Assembly: GCA_022496805.1 (NCBI GenBank)
Contig: CM040094.1
Location: forward strand, 3,557,501-3,621,500
Direction: 5' to 3'
DNA: 64,000 nt
Source of the DNA: Pohlia nutans
Lineage: Eukaryota; Streptophyta; Bryopsida; Bryales; Mniaceae
Both the position numbers and the translations under genes were made by a program. Below the pieces are notes generated by a model. That model saw nothing but the letters and a program-made list of their open reading frames with translations. It ran no database searches and was not told the DNA's origin. Each line of letters opens with the position of its first letter. Within the stretch, counting starts at the first letter, position 1. Positions 1-21,992 of the stretch are shown piece by piece.

Positions 1-1111
1 AGCGACAGCCCCGGAATCGTGGATCGCTGCAGGTGCAGCAGAGAAACGATCACGAAGAGGACGACGACCACGGCGAGGGCGATCATCAGACCACGGCAAG
101 GGCGATCATCGAACCACGGCGAGGGTGACGACGGAACAGGGGCCGGAGCTCACAGCACGGAGACAGTCGCCCTGCTCCCTCCCCGTGTGATATTACGAAG
201 GGAGCCAGGGTTCCATTACGGAGGGAGAGCTCCTCTCTCCAATTCATCTACATTTTAGGCTATTGAATGAAAGAAGTAGGTTGCGTACCCTTAGAGGAGT
301 AGATAGAACTTTATTATTATTGGATGTGGTAGTTTTAATTGCCAAGAAACCTAATTGCGTGTATTTCTTGAATTCTCTCAATTGTTGTGGATCGATTGTA
401 TTTGGTTGTTATGATTGTGTGTTTGTTGTACTTGTGTGGATGTTGTATGGAATTGGTCCGGTGAGGGTTCTAGCGCGGAAGCGCTGCCCAATTGCACTGG
501 GCCAATCAAGTATCTTTGTGCAAATTAGGGTTTGGAAAGGGTTTTGGGCACGACGCGGAAGCGCTGCCCAAATTTTCCCACAAAACCCTAATTATTCACC
601 ATTGGGTTGTTTAGAGCACAAAGGTGCTTATCGTTCCTTAGAAGGTTTATGCAATGATTGAAACCCATAAAAACTCTCAATTGCGAGAATTTAGTGTCCT
701 TGTGGAAGTGGGTTGGTGTGCTGTAATTTTTGGATGCAAGTCAAAAAACCCAAAAAACAAGCCCTAATTTCCAATTCTAAGCCCGATTTGGTGCACAAAG
801 TGCCTAGGGTGGATTGGGAAGGGTTAGGGTCAATTAGGTACTTGTACACGGTCCAAATCGACCATTTACAAGTGCTGCCAATTCTTGTAATTTTACCCGT
901 TCGTCCCCTTTTTCCTACTTTTTCACCATTTTGGTTAGCATTTACCGACACAAACGCCAATTTTATTTAGGAGTCCATTGCTTGTGTCCACAATTTCACC
1001 CACTTTCCGGCCGGACATATGGGCTTTTGACCGGTGACGGTCAAAACGCTCATAAAAGCCTTCCAATACAAATGGAAAGGTATTGGCTATGCCCACCCTC
1101 AAACTGAATAA
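1..1111. other. Unassigned 5' segment upstream of the LINE
   Basis: I recognise no gene here. The first 260 bases are GC-rich and carry three tandem 23-nt units (68-90, 91-113, 114-136) beginning CCACGGC. A 17-bp direct repeat (CGCGGAAGCGCTGCCCA) occurs at 474-490 and 554-570. Short ORFs at 263-661 and 713-970 resemble no family I know. The stretch could be an untranslated or terminal part of a retroelement, but no LTR or primer-binding site can be shown. Confidence 0.4.
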
Positions 1112-3061
1112 TCAGCTCAACAAGCCATTCACTGGGCTCGTTTAGCAATACGAAAAGACCCAAACACCATTACAATCCTAGCCATACCAAACAGCAATTG
1201 GTACCAAAACTTCTCACCATACTCTAGACCATACCCTGATACCCATGTCTTTGCTCATTTTGCTGCCGACACCATCTCATACAACATATCCGACGAAACA
1301 CTAAAAACAAAAAAAGAATCACTAGCTATACACATTTTTTGCATCCACCACCAAAGCCACAACATCACCACACCTACCCAAATAAACACATTCAAAACAA
1401 CAATTGAAAATCTACAAATTACACAATATACTATACAAAATATCCCTGCAACACTCCCTAACACCAGAGTCAACAAAAACACTAAATGGAACAAACTGTT
1501 ATACCTCCCACACTATACCCAAGCTCAACATAATACTCCTCCCTTACCACAATATACAATAAACCTCCAACTCAAATTCCCACTCCAAAACAGTTATTTT
1601 ACAGGTGGATCATTCATACCACCTAGATTACATGAAGCAGATTATTGGATACGTGAGAAAGCTGGATACGGTATCTATAATCCAAACAAACCAGATATTC
1701 AAATATACAAAAGATTACCGGGTTTACAAACTATTTTTCGTGCAGAACTAGTGGCCATCCACAAAACACTCCGTATACTAACTAACAAATATCCCAATGA
1801 ACCAGCACACATATTTATAGATTGCATCAACTGTCTCCATGTCCTCAAAACACAACTCAAACACCCAACACTACACTGCAACCACCCGGACAAAGCTATA
1901 CTAGAATCAATGGTAACAATGTTACAACAACACACACAACCAACCATATTATATAAAGTCCGCGCACATAAAAATATACAAGGCAATGAACAAGCAGACA
2001 AACTTGCAAAACACGGCACTACAAGAGTATACAAATTTGCCTCAAAAATACACGAATTCGCTCACACTACCCCATATTACTTCCAAATTTATGAATGGCC
2101 AGGACCTGAAAGACGCCTAGACGAAGGCCCCGTTAGATGCCTCGCAGAATACCTCAAAAAACAAGACCAACAAAACAATCTAGAAATTATGGCACAACGC
2201 TTTCCTAACATAAACAAATGGACCTCCAATCCTGACATTGACAATGAACTATCCAATGATTTCTGGAACAACCCCACCATCACAGATGCACAAACAACTA
2301 CTATACTAAAATTTAGAACCGGCCAATACATGGGCAATGCCAGAAAACAACTCTTTTTTGGAATCAATAGATTTCCCTCTATCACATGCTCCATCTGTAA
2401 CTCCCCAGAAGCAGATACATGGCTCCATGTTCTACTCAAATGCAACCAACCACATATCCACGCTCTTCGAGTCAAACGACATAACAAAGCAGTTTGGGAA
2501 CTCAGAAAACTAATACTATCACCACATAAATCTAGATACTACATTCTAATGAATGCAGGCACATTCAACAATAACCCCCCCGAAAACACAATACCCCCAT
2601 GGCTTCTCCCATGCACATGTGACACTCAAAGATGCCACTGCAACGCTAGATTTAAACCTCACCTACTATATATCAAGGGTCTTCCATACCAAAACCCACT
2701 ACCACTACACCCAGAAAACCATTTATCCATCCAATTAATAGAATTTACCTACAACAACGACAGATTCTCCCAAGAAACAATAAATAACAAAACCCAAAAA
2801 TACCAACCTCTAATCCAAAGCATTACCAATCAAGGATGGAAAGTAGACCCTCTCATCGTCGTCACCGCCGGTGCCAGAGGCACAACACACATCCCTTCAC
2901 TACAACTCATGATAGACAAACTCAAAATACCTGAAATCAATGTCAAAAATACATTCAAAAAAATAAACACCATTGCCATACAATACGCTGCCTCAATCAT
3001 ATTACACAAAAGAAAAATAGAAAACAATCAAACTTTACCACAAAACTTCGACCCACATTGA
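1112..3061 (+). mobile_element. LINE-type retrotransposon, C-terminal part (RNase H and CCHC-like motif)
   Basis: One reading frame is open from just after a TAA at 1109-1111 to the TGA at 3059-3061, about 649 codons; the first Met is only at 1751. The middle is an RNase H fold: a first-strand motif TGGS near 1601-1612, the FRAELVAIHK segment near 1738, the FIDCINCL strand near 1810, and the NEQADKLAK helix near 1985. Downstream at 2390-2455 a C-x2-C...H-x4-C pattern (ITCSICN... then LLKCNQPH) fits the cysteine/histidine motif at the end of many non-LTR retrotransposon ORFs. RNase H followed by this motif indicates the 3' end of a LINE ORF2; the reverse transcriptase would lie upstream but is absent, so the copy is 5'-truncated or rearranged. 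The first catalytic Asp (expected TDGS) reads Gly. The last 300 codons match nothing I recognise. Confidence 0.75.
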
Positions 3062-3319
3062 CACATTTTCTAAAAAATGTGGAGGGGGTAGTGATTAGAA
3101 CCACTTCTTGTCACAGATAGATAGAACGGGGCGGGTTGGTCTGCACAAACTTTCCTGCTCATACTCACTAGCAACATCAAGCCATGGCACCTACAATTGC
3201 ATGCTTGAACCGGCACCAACCAGTTTCGAACCCGGACCACCCAGTTGCAAATACAACATCCTTCACCAACCAACCAAGGACCTCATGGCTTGACACCCCC
3301 CACACAAATAAACCCACTC
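3062..3319. other. 3' flank of the LINE with terminal stem-loop
   Basis: Directly after the stop codon, CACATTTT (3062-3069) and AAAATGTG (3074-3081) form an 8-bp hairpin with a 4-nt loop. A short AGATAGATAGA run follows near 3113-3123 and may be the element's simple-repeat tail. The rest shows nothing recognisable. Confidence 0.4.
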
Positions 3320-4126
3320 TTATAGCAATAAACACCCAATTCCCTAATTTTGCACTTGGCCAAGTGCACTCATTTCATGAGCAAACTTGGCTTTAAAAAA
3401 TTTGTTTGAAATTTTTTGTAAAAAACAAGGATTTTTGTCTTTCTACAATCTCTTCATTGTAAAGAAAAAATTATTTATTTTATTTTCTATCCTTATCTTT
3501 ATCTTTTATCTTTATCTTTATCTTTTCTTTTTCTTTTATCTTGTTTTAAAAAAAATCTTCTTTCTTGTCTTCCTCTTGTCTTCCTTCTTCTTTTTCTTCT
3601 AGTCTTCCACTTGTCTTCCTTTTTTTTCTTCACCTTGCCATTTTTGGAGTTTAAATGATAATTTTTTTTAAAAGAAATAAAAATCAGGAAGCAGGCTGAA
3701 TCCATTACAGGCCCGGAAGTGAAAAAAACGAAAAAAAAAAAAAAAAAAAAAAAAAGTTTTTTTTTTTTTTTTTTTTTTTTTTTTCCGGTTATTCCGGGCA
3801 GGGAGGTCCGCGCGCGCGGACCCTACTCTTTTTTTGATCCACTCTCCTTCCCTCACTCCCCCCTCTCCCCTATATAAACCCTCTCTCACTCTCCCTCCCT
3901 CACACTCTCCTTCCTCCCCTTTTCCTCTCTTGTTCTTCTTCCTTTCTTCCTTCTTTCTTCTCCTCAATGTAAAGGAAGAAGAGAGAGGAGGAAAGAAGAG
4001 TGAGGGAGGGAGAATGAGGGAGGGTTTATAAAGGGGAGAGGGGAAAAAAAAAAAAGGAGAGGAGGGAAGGAGAGTGGATCAGAAAAAGAGTAGGGTCCGC
4101 GCGCGCGGACCCTCTTTCCGGAAAAA

Positions 4127-4193
<67 letters not shown>

Positions 4194-4622
4194 TTTTCGT
4201 TTTTTTTGTCTTCCGGGCCTGTAATGGATTCAGCCTGCTCCCTGATTTTTATTTTTATTTTTAAAATTATCATTTAAACTCCAAAAATGGCAAGGTGAAG
4301 GAAGAAAAAGGAAGACTAGTGGAAGACTAGAAGGAAAAGAAGAAAGAAGACAAAAAAAGACAAGAAAGAAGACAAGAAAAAAAAACAAGATAAAAGAAAA
4401 AATGAGATAAATATAAAGATAAAGATAAAATAAAAGATAAAGATAAGGATGAGAAATAAATTAAATAATTGTTTCTTTAGAGCGGAAGAGATTGTAAAAA
4501 GACAAAAATCCCTGTTTTTAAGAGATTTTTTCAAACATTTTTTTTAATGCGCTTGGGGGCCAAGTGCATGATTATATGGCCAAGTGCAAAATTAGCGAAT
4601 TGGGTGTTAATAGCTTATTCTG
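3320..4622. repeat. 1.3-kb palindrome (inverted duplication of promoter-like DNA)
   Basis: The arms meet near 3970, so 3320-3969 is the inverted counterpart of 3971-4622. Matching landmarks are CAATTCCCTAATTTTGCAC (from about 3338) and its complement ending near 4607; the motif CAGGCTGAATCCATTACAGG near 3691 and near 4221 inverted; GGTCCGCGCGCGCGGACC at 3805-3822 and 4094-4111; and poly(A)/poly(T) tracts near 3730-3780 and 4160-4200. Towards the centre each arm has a TATA-like box (TATATAAA at 3871-3878; TTTATAAA near 4025-4032 on the other strand) followed by CT-rich sequence, like a plant core promoter plus 5' leader. The two boxes face each other. Low-complexity ORFs across it are not genes. 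A transcript crossing it would fold into a long hairpin. Confidence 0.85.
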
Positions 4623-4638
4623 TTCCTTTTGTTTCCCG

Positions 4639-4782
4639 GTCACTATAGTGTGTTTCCTCGAAAGGGGAGAGTAGTTTTGTCCCAATGGCCCTTTGCCTGG
4701 TAGGGTATCGGATCATTGGCCTTACGAACAGACACTTCATTCACGCCAACCTCTCTTGAGGTCTGGAGTTCTTATCTATCTG
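4639..4782 (+). repeat. SINE-like dispersed repeat, copy 1
   Basis: About 140 bp beginning GGTCACTATAGTG and running through CAATGGCCCTTTG, GAACAGACACTTCATTCACG, a small stem-loop formed by two CCTC/GAGG arms, and ending in TTATCTATCTGAG. Related copies are at 18600, 25640, 32935(-), 43362(-) and 58044(-). A 3' stem-loop plus short simple-repeat tail is typical of a retroposed element. No clear pol III A and B boxes are visible. Confidence 0.6.
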
Positions 4783-5363
4783 AGTTTTATTTTGAACTCA
4801 ATCATCAATGCAAGCCTAGATTAGGAAAGCCAAGCCAAAAGTTGGGTCCATTTTTCAAAGCAACTTCTTTGTATGAGGCAAAAGGTTATATCCTTCTTGA
4901 GCTGATTTTGGAATTATCTGAAAAAGTAGCACCTGAAACAGACACTTGTTTGTTTATTGAAGATGATTTGGGAAAAAAGTTCATATAAAGGTGTTAGTAA
5001 ATGGAAGCAGATGTGAACATAATTCATTGGAGTAAAATTTCAATTGTTGTAAATAACCTACAAATTTTTAACCCCTAAATGAGCAACCTGGATTCATTGT
5101 TTAAAAATGACAATTTCAACTGATTATATTGCGAAAATTATAATTCAAATGAGACCAAATTTCATATCATCGGAACCATTTAAGAACATTGAACATAGGG
5201 ATTGCCATCTCTCCAATGAAATGATGGGAAATAAGCCTCATCATCTCGTCAACGACATCATTAGCTAAGGAGACACATAGCAAAGGCATGCATAAGTCCG
5301 ACGATGAAGTTGGGTGAAACTCCAAAGCAACCCTCTGAGAGTGAGAAACCCGACACGAAGTCC
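4783..5363. other. Intergenic, no gene seen
   Basis: AT-rich spacer. A 90-codon ORF starting at 4716 runs out of the SINE-like copy to 4988 and resembles no known protein. A start of the TTAACCCCTAAATG type occurs near 5070 without a matching right end. Confidence 0.4.
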
Positions 5364-5746
5364 TTAACCCTTAAACGTCAAGAGGGCCTGAATGGGGCAG
5401 CCCGGAAGGAATCTAAATTTTTTGGGGAAAGGAAAAAAAAAAAAAAAAAAATGGCCAAAAACGGCTCTGCAGTGCACTGCTGGCTAGCATTGTAGCACTG
5501 TAGCACTGCGGCATTGCTGAACTTCAGCTGCCCCATCCTCAAAATTTGTTCAATTTGATAACTTTGATTGCTTACCAACGATTCCACAATCTCTCAAATG
5601 AGGCGAAAATTTGGAATCTAGATTGCTTTTTCAGTAGCTTTCCAACGCAACAAGTCTCGCTTGATTTGGTTGAGAAATAAAACTTTTTTCTCCAATTATT
5701 CCTTTATACCAAGCCCGTGGGGCTTGCTTTGACGTTCAAGGGTTAA
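5364..5746. mobile_element. TTAA-flanked MITE (383 bp)
   Basis: TTAA at 5364-5367 and 5743-5746 bracket inverted termini CCCTTAAACGTCAA and TTGACGTTCAAGGG, with one mismatch between arms. No coding capacity. TTAA flanks and CCC/GGG ends fit the piggyBac superfamily; assignment is inference. Confidence 0.65.
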
Positions 5747-6541
5747 CTCTTTAGTATCAAGTCAATTTTTCATAAAACCCATTTTTCAAGAGGTGTCTTT
5801 TGGTAGGTGGCATTTTTGCACAAACAGATTGCTTCAAAAGGAATCCAACTATACTAAATTGAAGAATTTCATGCATTCTATTAAAAGCTCGTGTAGACCT
5901 GGCTGTTCATTTGCAAGATTATGTCTTGTATTTGTAGCCATATTTGCACTGCCATTAAGTGAGTACTACATAGACCTATCTCTGTTGAACTTCATTATTT
6001 TATTTTATTTTATTTATAAATCTTGAGTGTGACTCGCAATTTCAATACCTTTTTGGAACAATTTTCTATACCACCTTCCAATGATTACTCGTTTTTTCAA
6101 AAATACAAAACAAGTTGGTACATTGATCAAGATTGGAATACATGCACTAAAAGAACATGAACAAGAGAACACAATTCCCAAAAAAAAAAAAAAAAGATAA
6201 CAAACTTCCAAACACAAGAAATACCACATAGTACATGTTGTAATTATTCCTCGTATTTTGGTATTCTGTACATAGGTATTTTGATAGCTTCACAACTCCA
6301 AATCAAGTAACTCTATTCTTAAGATGCACATGGTACACCCCCCTCTTCAGTTCTTTAAATTTACCCAATTCTATTCACAACAAATGTAGAACAATATCAA
6401 GAAAACACCAAGCCATGACCAAATATTGGTCTCTTGTGTACTAAAGCGTTAGTGAGAATTTGGCATAATTCAAAAGTTGTATCATAAAAACATCAAGCAA
6501 TGACCAAATAAGTAGTGGCCTCTAGGGCACTGAAGGGTTAA
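5743..6541. mobile_element. TTAA-flanked element, 0.8-kb family, copy 1
   Basis: Runs from TTAACTCTTTAGT to GGCACTGAAGGGTTAA, 799 bp, sharing its left TTAA with the preceding element. Internal sequence at 6115-6230 (for example GATAACAAACTTCCAAACAC) matches copies at 6656-7948 and 61173-61969. The 61173 copy is 797 bp, which supports these limits. No ORF of note. Confidence 0.6.
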
Positions 6542-6550
6542 TGTAAGGGG

Positions 6551-6659
6551 TTAAGCATTGAACCGAGGGCTTCTCTTTGTATTAGGGCACTAGCCCAAGG
6601 ACTATAGCTCAAGGTCTAGTACCCTAATACAAAGGAAAGCCCAAGGTTTTGAAGCTTAA
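6551..6659. mobile_element. 109-bp hairpin MITE
   Basis: TTAA at 6551-6554 and 6656-6659 flank two arms of about 40 bp that fold back on each other (shared core CTTTGTATTAGGG and its complement CCCTAATACAAAG). Nearly the whole element is stem. The bases outside read TAAGGGG and CCCCTTA, so it sits between the ends of two neighbouring TTAA elements. Confidence 0.65.
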
Positions 6660-7948
6660 CCCCTTAGTGCCTAAAGTATTGTAGTTTTGTGCACTGGATT
6701 TCCATAGTTTTTTCCACTATTTTTGATACTAACAATGGATTAAATGAGAAAGTAACCAAACAATTGTATACTCAAGTGGAGTGGAGACAATTTACCAAAA
6801 TTAGATAACCATCCAATGGTGGAATTGAAAAATTATAGTATGCCTTTGAACTGTATAATGCACACTCAAAAATGAGATTTTGGAGCGTATGTGGCTTCAG
6901 AGTTAAATAGAATTTGGGTTAAATTTTCTAAAATAAAAGTGACGTGATTTAGCAATGCACTGTGTCAACACCTCTGTATTGCAATCTTTCATATGAAGAA
7001 CAAATTCACATATAATTATTGTGAATTTTATAAGTGTGAGTATCTTATTTGTATACGGTTTAGGATGAAAATTTATATGTTACAAATTGAAGAAGTTGGT
7101 ACATTGATTAACCCCTAAGTGACCAAACAACCATTTTATAGTCTCTACCTTTTTTAAGGGCTGCTTGAGATGAAAAACATATTTTTATCAAGAAAATTAA
7201 AAAATTTCAAATAGGAAATCAAGTTTACTTTCCAACCCAATTTGAATTATGTCAATCCAAGTTAAACTCCACCGAGAAGAACTTTTTAGAGACAAACACC
7301 TCATCATTGTTTTAGTATTACCAATTTACTATTTTGAGTAAGTAATGATGTTCTCTCTTTTGAATTTTTTTTCTTTTTTAAAATTTTAGAATAAACTGTC
7401 TAGTTTTAAACAATCACATTAAATTTCAAATTCTAAAAATAAAATTTGTAATCTTGGTGAATATTCTACAATAAAGGCTTCTAATTTCATTAGATGAGTA
7501 TTTAAAACATTTTTTGAAATTTTGACAATACGGATAAATACTAAACAACATGCTTATCATCTTCTCTTTTGGACAAAACTTCATCAAGGTTGCGGAAGTA
7601 ACATTATATAACAGATCTAAATTTTGCCTTTACTCCGTCAAACATTTAGTCGTTAAGATTGGAATATATACATTAGTGGCACATGAACAAGAGAACACAA
7701 TCCAAAAAAAATGAAATAACAAACTTCCAAACACTAGAAATACTACATGGTACAAGCATTGTATTTGTAAGTATTTGCTGTATTTTGAAGGATTTGTAGT
7801 ATTTTGGTGTTTTGAACATAGATATTTTGATAGTTGCACAACTCCAAATTGATTTTTTTCCTTAGAAGATATGTATCATAAATCTCCAAATCTGAACTTC
7901 ACAATTCAAAATCCAATTCTTCATGGATTTAATGCACTAAATGGTTAA
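6656..7948. mobile_element. TTAA-flanked element, 0.8-kb family, copy 2 (interrupted)
   Basis: Starts TTAACCCCTTAGTGCC and ends AATGCACTAAATGGTTAA. It aligns along its length with 61173-61969 (shared ATCATCCAATGGTGG-type segment, TCAACACCTCTGTATTGCAA, GATTTTGATAGTTG-type segment). It is split by another TTAA element at 7108-7656; removing the insert restores roughly the family length. Confidence 0.6.
7108..7656. mobile_element. TTAA-flanked element, 0.55-kb family, copy 1 (nested)
   Basis: Begins TTAACCCCTAAGTGACC, ends AACATTTAGTCGTTAA, 549 bp. Other copies are 19999-20548, 30677-31233 (-), 34051-34573 and 36222-36768, all 520-560 bp. The host element reads ATTGA-TTAA left of the insert and TTAA-GATTGGAATA right of it, while an unoccupied relative at 6119-6140 reads ATTGATCAAGATTGGAATA. 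This directly supports TTAA target duplication. Confidence 0.75.
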
Positions 7949-7990
7949 CCTAACATTAAACACTACTAACCTTAATTGTGCAAAGCACCG

Positions 7991-8800
7991 TTAACCCTTA
8001 AACGTCCAAATGTTCAGAAAGTGAACAATGTACATAATCATACACAATTTTCTCATCTGTCTTTGACTTTTTGTAGTGTAGATTTTTTACTATATATTTT
8101 ATAGAAAGTTAGCTTCATTCAAGTGTGATCTGATAAGAAAGGGGATGATTTAAAAAAAAAATTATGCCTCATTCCATGTTGTAGTGATTCAACCAAAATT
8201 TCAAAGATTTAAAGTGTAAAAGTGCTCTTAAAAAAGTTAACTAATGAAATTAAGCAACCAAATAATCTCCAATAATCACTACACAATATTGCATTTCAAC
8301 CAATCACAAAAATTTCATGCACATACTATCAATATCTTATTTGTAATCAAATTATAGAAGAATTTTGAATTTTATGTTTCCAATTTTATACAAAACATTG
8401 GTGACAACAATCATAGATTTAACGGTATGGATAGAATAAAAAATTCATAATCTACAACTTCTATTCATATGTCAAGTTCGAAATTTTCTTCTTAATTGCA
8501 TTTCATAAGACATCATTGAAATTCCCCAAATCTAGAGAGGGTGTGGATAAGATGTTAACAGTTTGGACATGAAATTTGTTGGAATGTAATTCTCTAAGTG
8601 TAGTGATTTTTGCTTGGTTTTATGAGTTGACCTTTGTAAGAGCACTTTTAAATGAAATCATCAACATTTTAGGTGAATCACTACAACATCAAAATGATGC
8701 ATAAAAATTTCACAAATCATCCCCTTTGTAATAAGTCGACACATGCATGTAGCTAACTTTCCATAAAACATGTAGTAAAAACCCACAATACACATAACAT
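7991..8800. mobile_element. TTAA-flanked element (about 0.55 kb) plus inverted partial copy
   Basis: TTAACCCTTAAACGTCC starts at 7991. Sequence to about 8558 matches 54584-55102 (shared CATTCCATGTTGTAGTGA-type segment, TCATAGATTTAACGGTATGG). From 8559 to about 8800 the start of the same element recurs in the opposite orientation, so two copies lie back to back. Confidence 0.55.
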
Positions 8801-8962
8801 TCAGTAGCCTTCGTGACTACCGCCTTCCCCCAACAAAATGATGTGGAATATTCCACATCACATCTGTAGCTATGAGGTTAGGTGGAATTAAGTAAGAGCA
8901 ATCAACCAAGGTGAATAATAATTGAAAGCACTCACTCTATCACAACTCAATAGTGTTTTGTA

Positions 8963-9202
8963 CTCCCTCCGTCCCAAAGTTATTGTCATGTTTGAAAGTG
9001 CTTTTTAAAGTAGGTCAAAAAAATACTTCCTTGTGGCTAATTTTATTTAGGTTGCAATGAACACATGCAATGTTCTTCAATCATTCCAGTGACATGATTT
9101 GGAACCTTTTTTTTAATCACGTTTCGTATTTTTTTGACCTACTTAAAAAAGAACTTTCAAACATGACTTTCAAACATGACAATAACTTTGGGACGGAGGG
9201 AG
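8963..9202. mobile_element. Stowaway-type MITE
   Basis: CTCCCTCCGTCCCAAAG at the left and CTTTGGGACGGAGGGAG at the right are perfect inverted repeats, extended inward by TTATTGTCATGTTTGAAAG. TA dinucleotides flank both ends (8961-8962, 9203-9204). CTCCCTCCGT termini with TA duplication define the Stowaway (Tc1/mariner-related) family of plants. Confidence 0.9.
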
Positions 9203-9204
9203 TA

Positions 9205-10042
9205 ATTGTTTTTATGATTCAATAGTCCATTCAATTACAAATCATTGGTCACTCCGTATATAAAGATGGATGAAACTAAAAGACAACCTCTTGGAAGGCT
9301 ATTGAATGTTATGGCAAAAAGTCAATGACAGATGAGAAACTTAGGGGTTAATCTATACCTATACCTTTCCGCCCTATAATCTACAATCTTAAGAAAAATC
9401 GATTCCAGGGCTTAACGTTTATATCCGCAAGAGCTACGCCAAAACTCGTCAACTCTGAATGCTCACTTTTGTTGAATTTCGGAACCCGCCTTAGTCATTC
9501 ATTTGACCTAAAGACTAACTTAACGGATTAGCTTCTACTTGATCATTTGTAAACGCTCCAAGTTAGGTCTGCACGTTTTGCAAATTGGTGTCGGGTTTAG
9601 AAACACAATTTTGTAGTGAGCACATACAATTGCGATGAGTATAATTCCACCAGATTTTACTGTAATTAGTAAGTAGCACTGTTTAATTTCTTACATACAT
9701 GGAGGATGAGTGATTCAGGTCGATGCAGAGTGCTCTGTTTTGACAGAACGGAGTCATCAGCAGTTTTGCCTCCTTGAGGTGTGTTGTTCCTTTTATTTCT
9801 GGAATCCGTGTGCCTGGAGTGTAGGCTTTGTATAAACGTATAGTCATAAATAAGGTAAATAAGAATTAAAAAAATTTATTTGTTTGAAAATAGTGGAATA
9901 GAATAACCAGATTGAAGTGTAATAATCATTCGGTAATCTATCTTCTTAGGTTTTTGCTGAAAAGCTAAAACGAAAAAATTCTTGAACTTTCTGTTGCTGT
10001 GCGGATCTGTGACAGAGGCGGCTGCATAATTCTGTTTGTACG
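9205..10042 (+). promoter_or_regulatory. Upstream region of the receptor kinase gene
   Basis: No gene seen. A TATA-like TATATAAA lies near 9257, about 780 bp before the start codon, which would imply a long leader or a 5'-UTR intron. No other element is secure. Confidence 0.25.
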
Positions 10043-21022
<10,980 letters not shown>

Positions 21023-21992
21023 GGGCCTCCTTCCATGCAGAGTCGGGCCGGTCCTAAAATTTAGCTCTCCGCCCATTAAAAAATCCGGGTGAGGATGTTT
21101 AGGAGTTAAAGGTGTGAATCCATTTCCAAATACAATCAAAATACACCGTCTTCTATTTGGCCGCAACGGCACGCTCAAATTTTTAGGGGTTAAAAAGTGT
21201 GAATTAGATGTAGTTATATTGTATTATTGCATCTGAAATCAATGTTTTACATTATGTAGACCAAGTTATTTGGGATGTTCGATGATTTTTCAATGAGATA
21301 CCAAGTGAGGTATGATTTCATTTTCATTAGTATTACCAAATTTTGTACCCTTTGTATGGAGGATTTCCAAAAATGTAACTTTACTAGTGGGACCCGTGCC
21401 GTTGAGCACATTGACATTAGTTTTATGAACTTTTATGGACTTCAAAGAGCTTGTTGTCTCCTTGACAAATTCCAGCGCGGAATGGTTGAGTGAGACAAAG
21501 TGAGTTGTATTGTATAATAGATATAAGAAGTGAATCTATGTCAACATGAGAATGAGTTATGGTTTATGGGCCATCAACTATACCCTAAGTCGTGGTCGGC
21601 TTCGAATTACTTTTTATCCCAAACTGCCACATGTCATCTTGTGATTGGTTAAGGATGACATGGACCTCTCAAAACCTGATGTGGAAATTCAATTTCGACA
21701 CTTGGCTATCCGAAACCGACCACAAAGTACGACATACTCTCAAGAACTTTATGGAGACGAGCAGCATGACACATACTTTGTAACTACTGATGGAATTGAC
21801 AAAATGATGAGGTATATTCCTCACAATTGTTATGGCTGGCATGCGCAAAAGGATCCATTCATTGCTCATTTCAGACCCAAATCAATAGCGTCCTGTGGGT
21901 TTTGGTTGTTTCCACTTTGGCCACAAGTGAGGTTTCTCTTGTTTCCATTTCCCGCATGATTCACTTCTCATGTGAATCGCTTTGCGCCAGCC
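21023..21992. other. Spacer between receptor kinase and glycosyltransferase genes
   Basis: No gene seen. Fragments resembling TTAA-element ends lie near 21105 and 21185. A segment of about 95 bp at 21603-21700 (TGCCACATGTCATCTTGTGA) matches 42616-42700 in the same orientation, a dispersed repeat. The glycosyltransferase promoter must lie here, but no TATA box is convincing. Confidence 0.4.

Noticed and set aside
263..661. 132-codon Cys/Val-rich ORF
   Set aside because: No signal, domain or splice context; composition follows the TG-rich DNA.
3499..4534. Several Lys/Arg- or Phe/Leu-rich ORFs across the palindrome
   Set aside because: They are translations of homopolymer and CT/AG-rich DNA, mirrored in both arms, with no domain or codon structure.
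4716..4988. 90-codon ORF starting in a SINE-like copy
   Set aside because: Its first third is repeat sequence and the rest matches no family; no gene signals.
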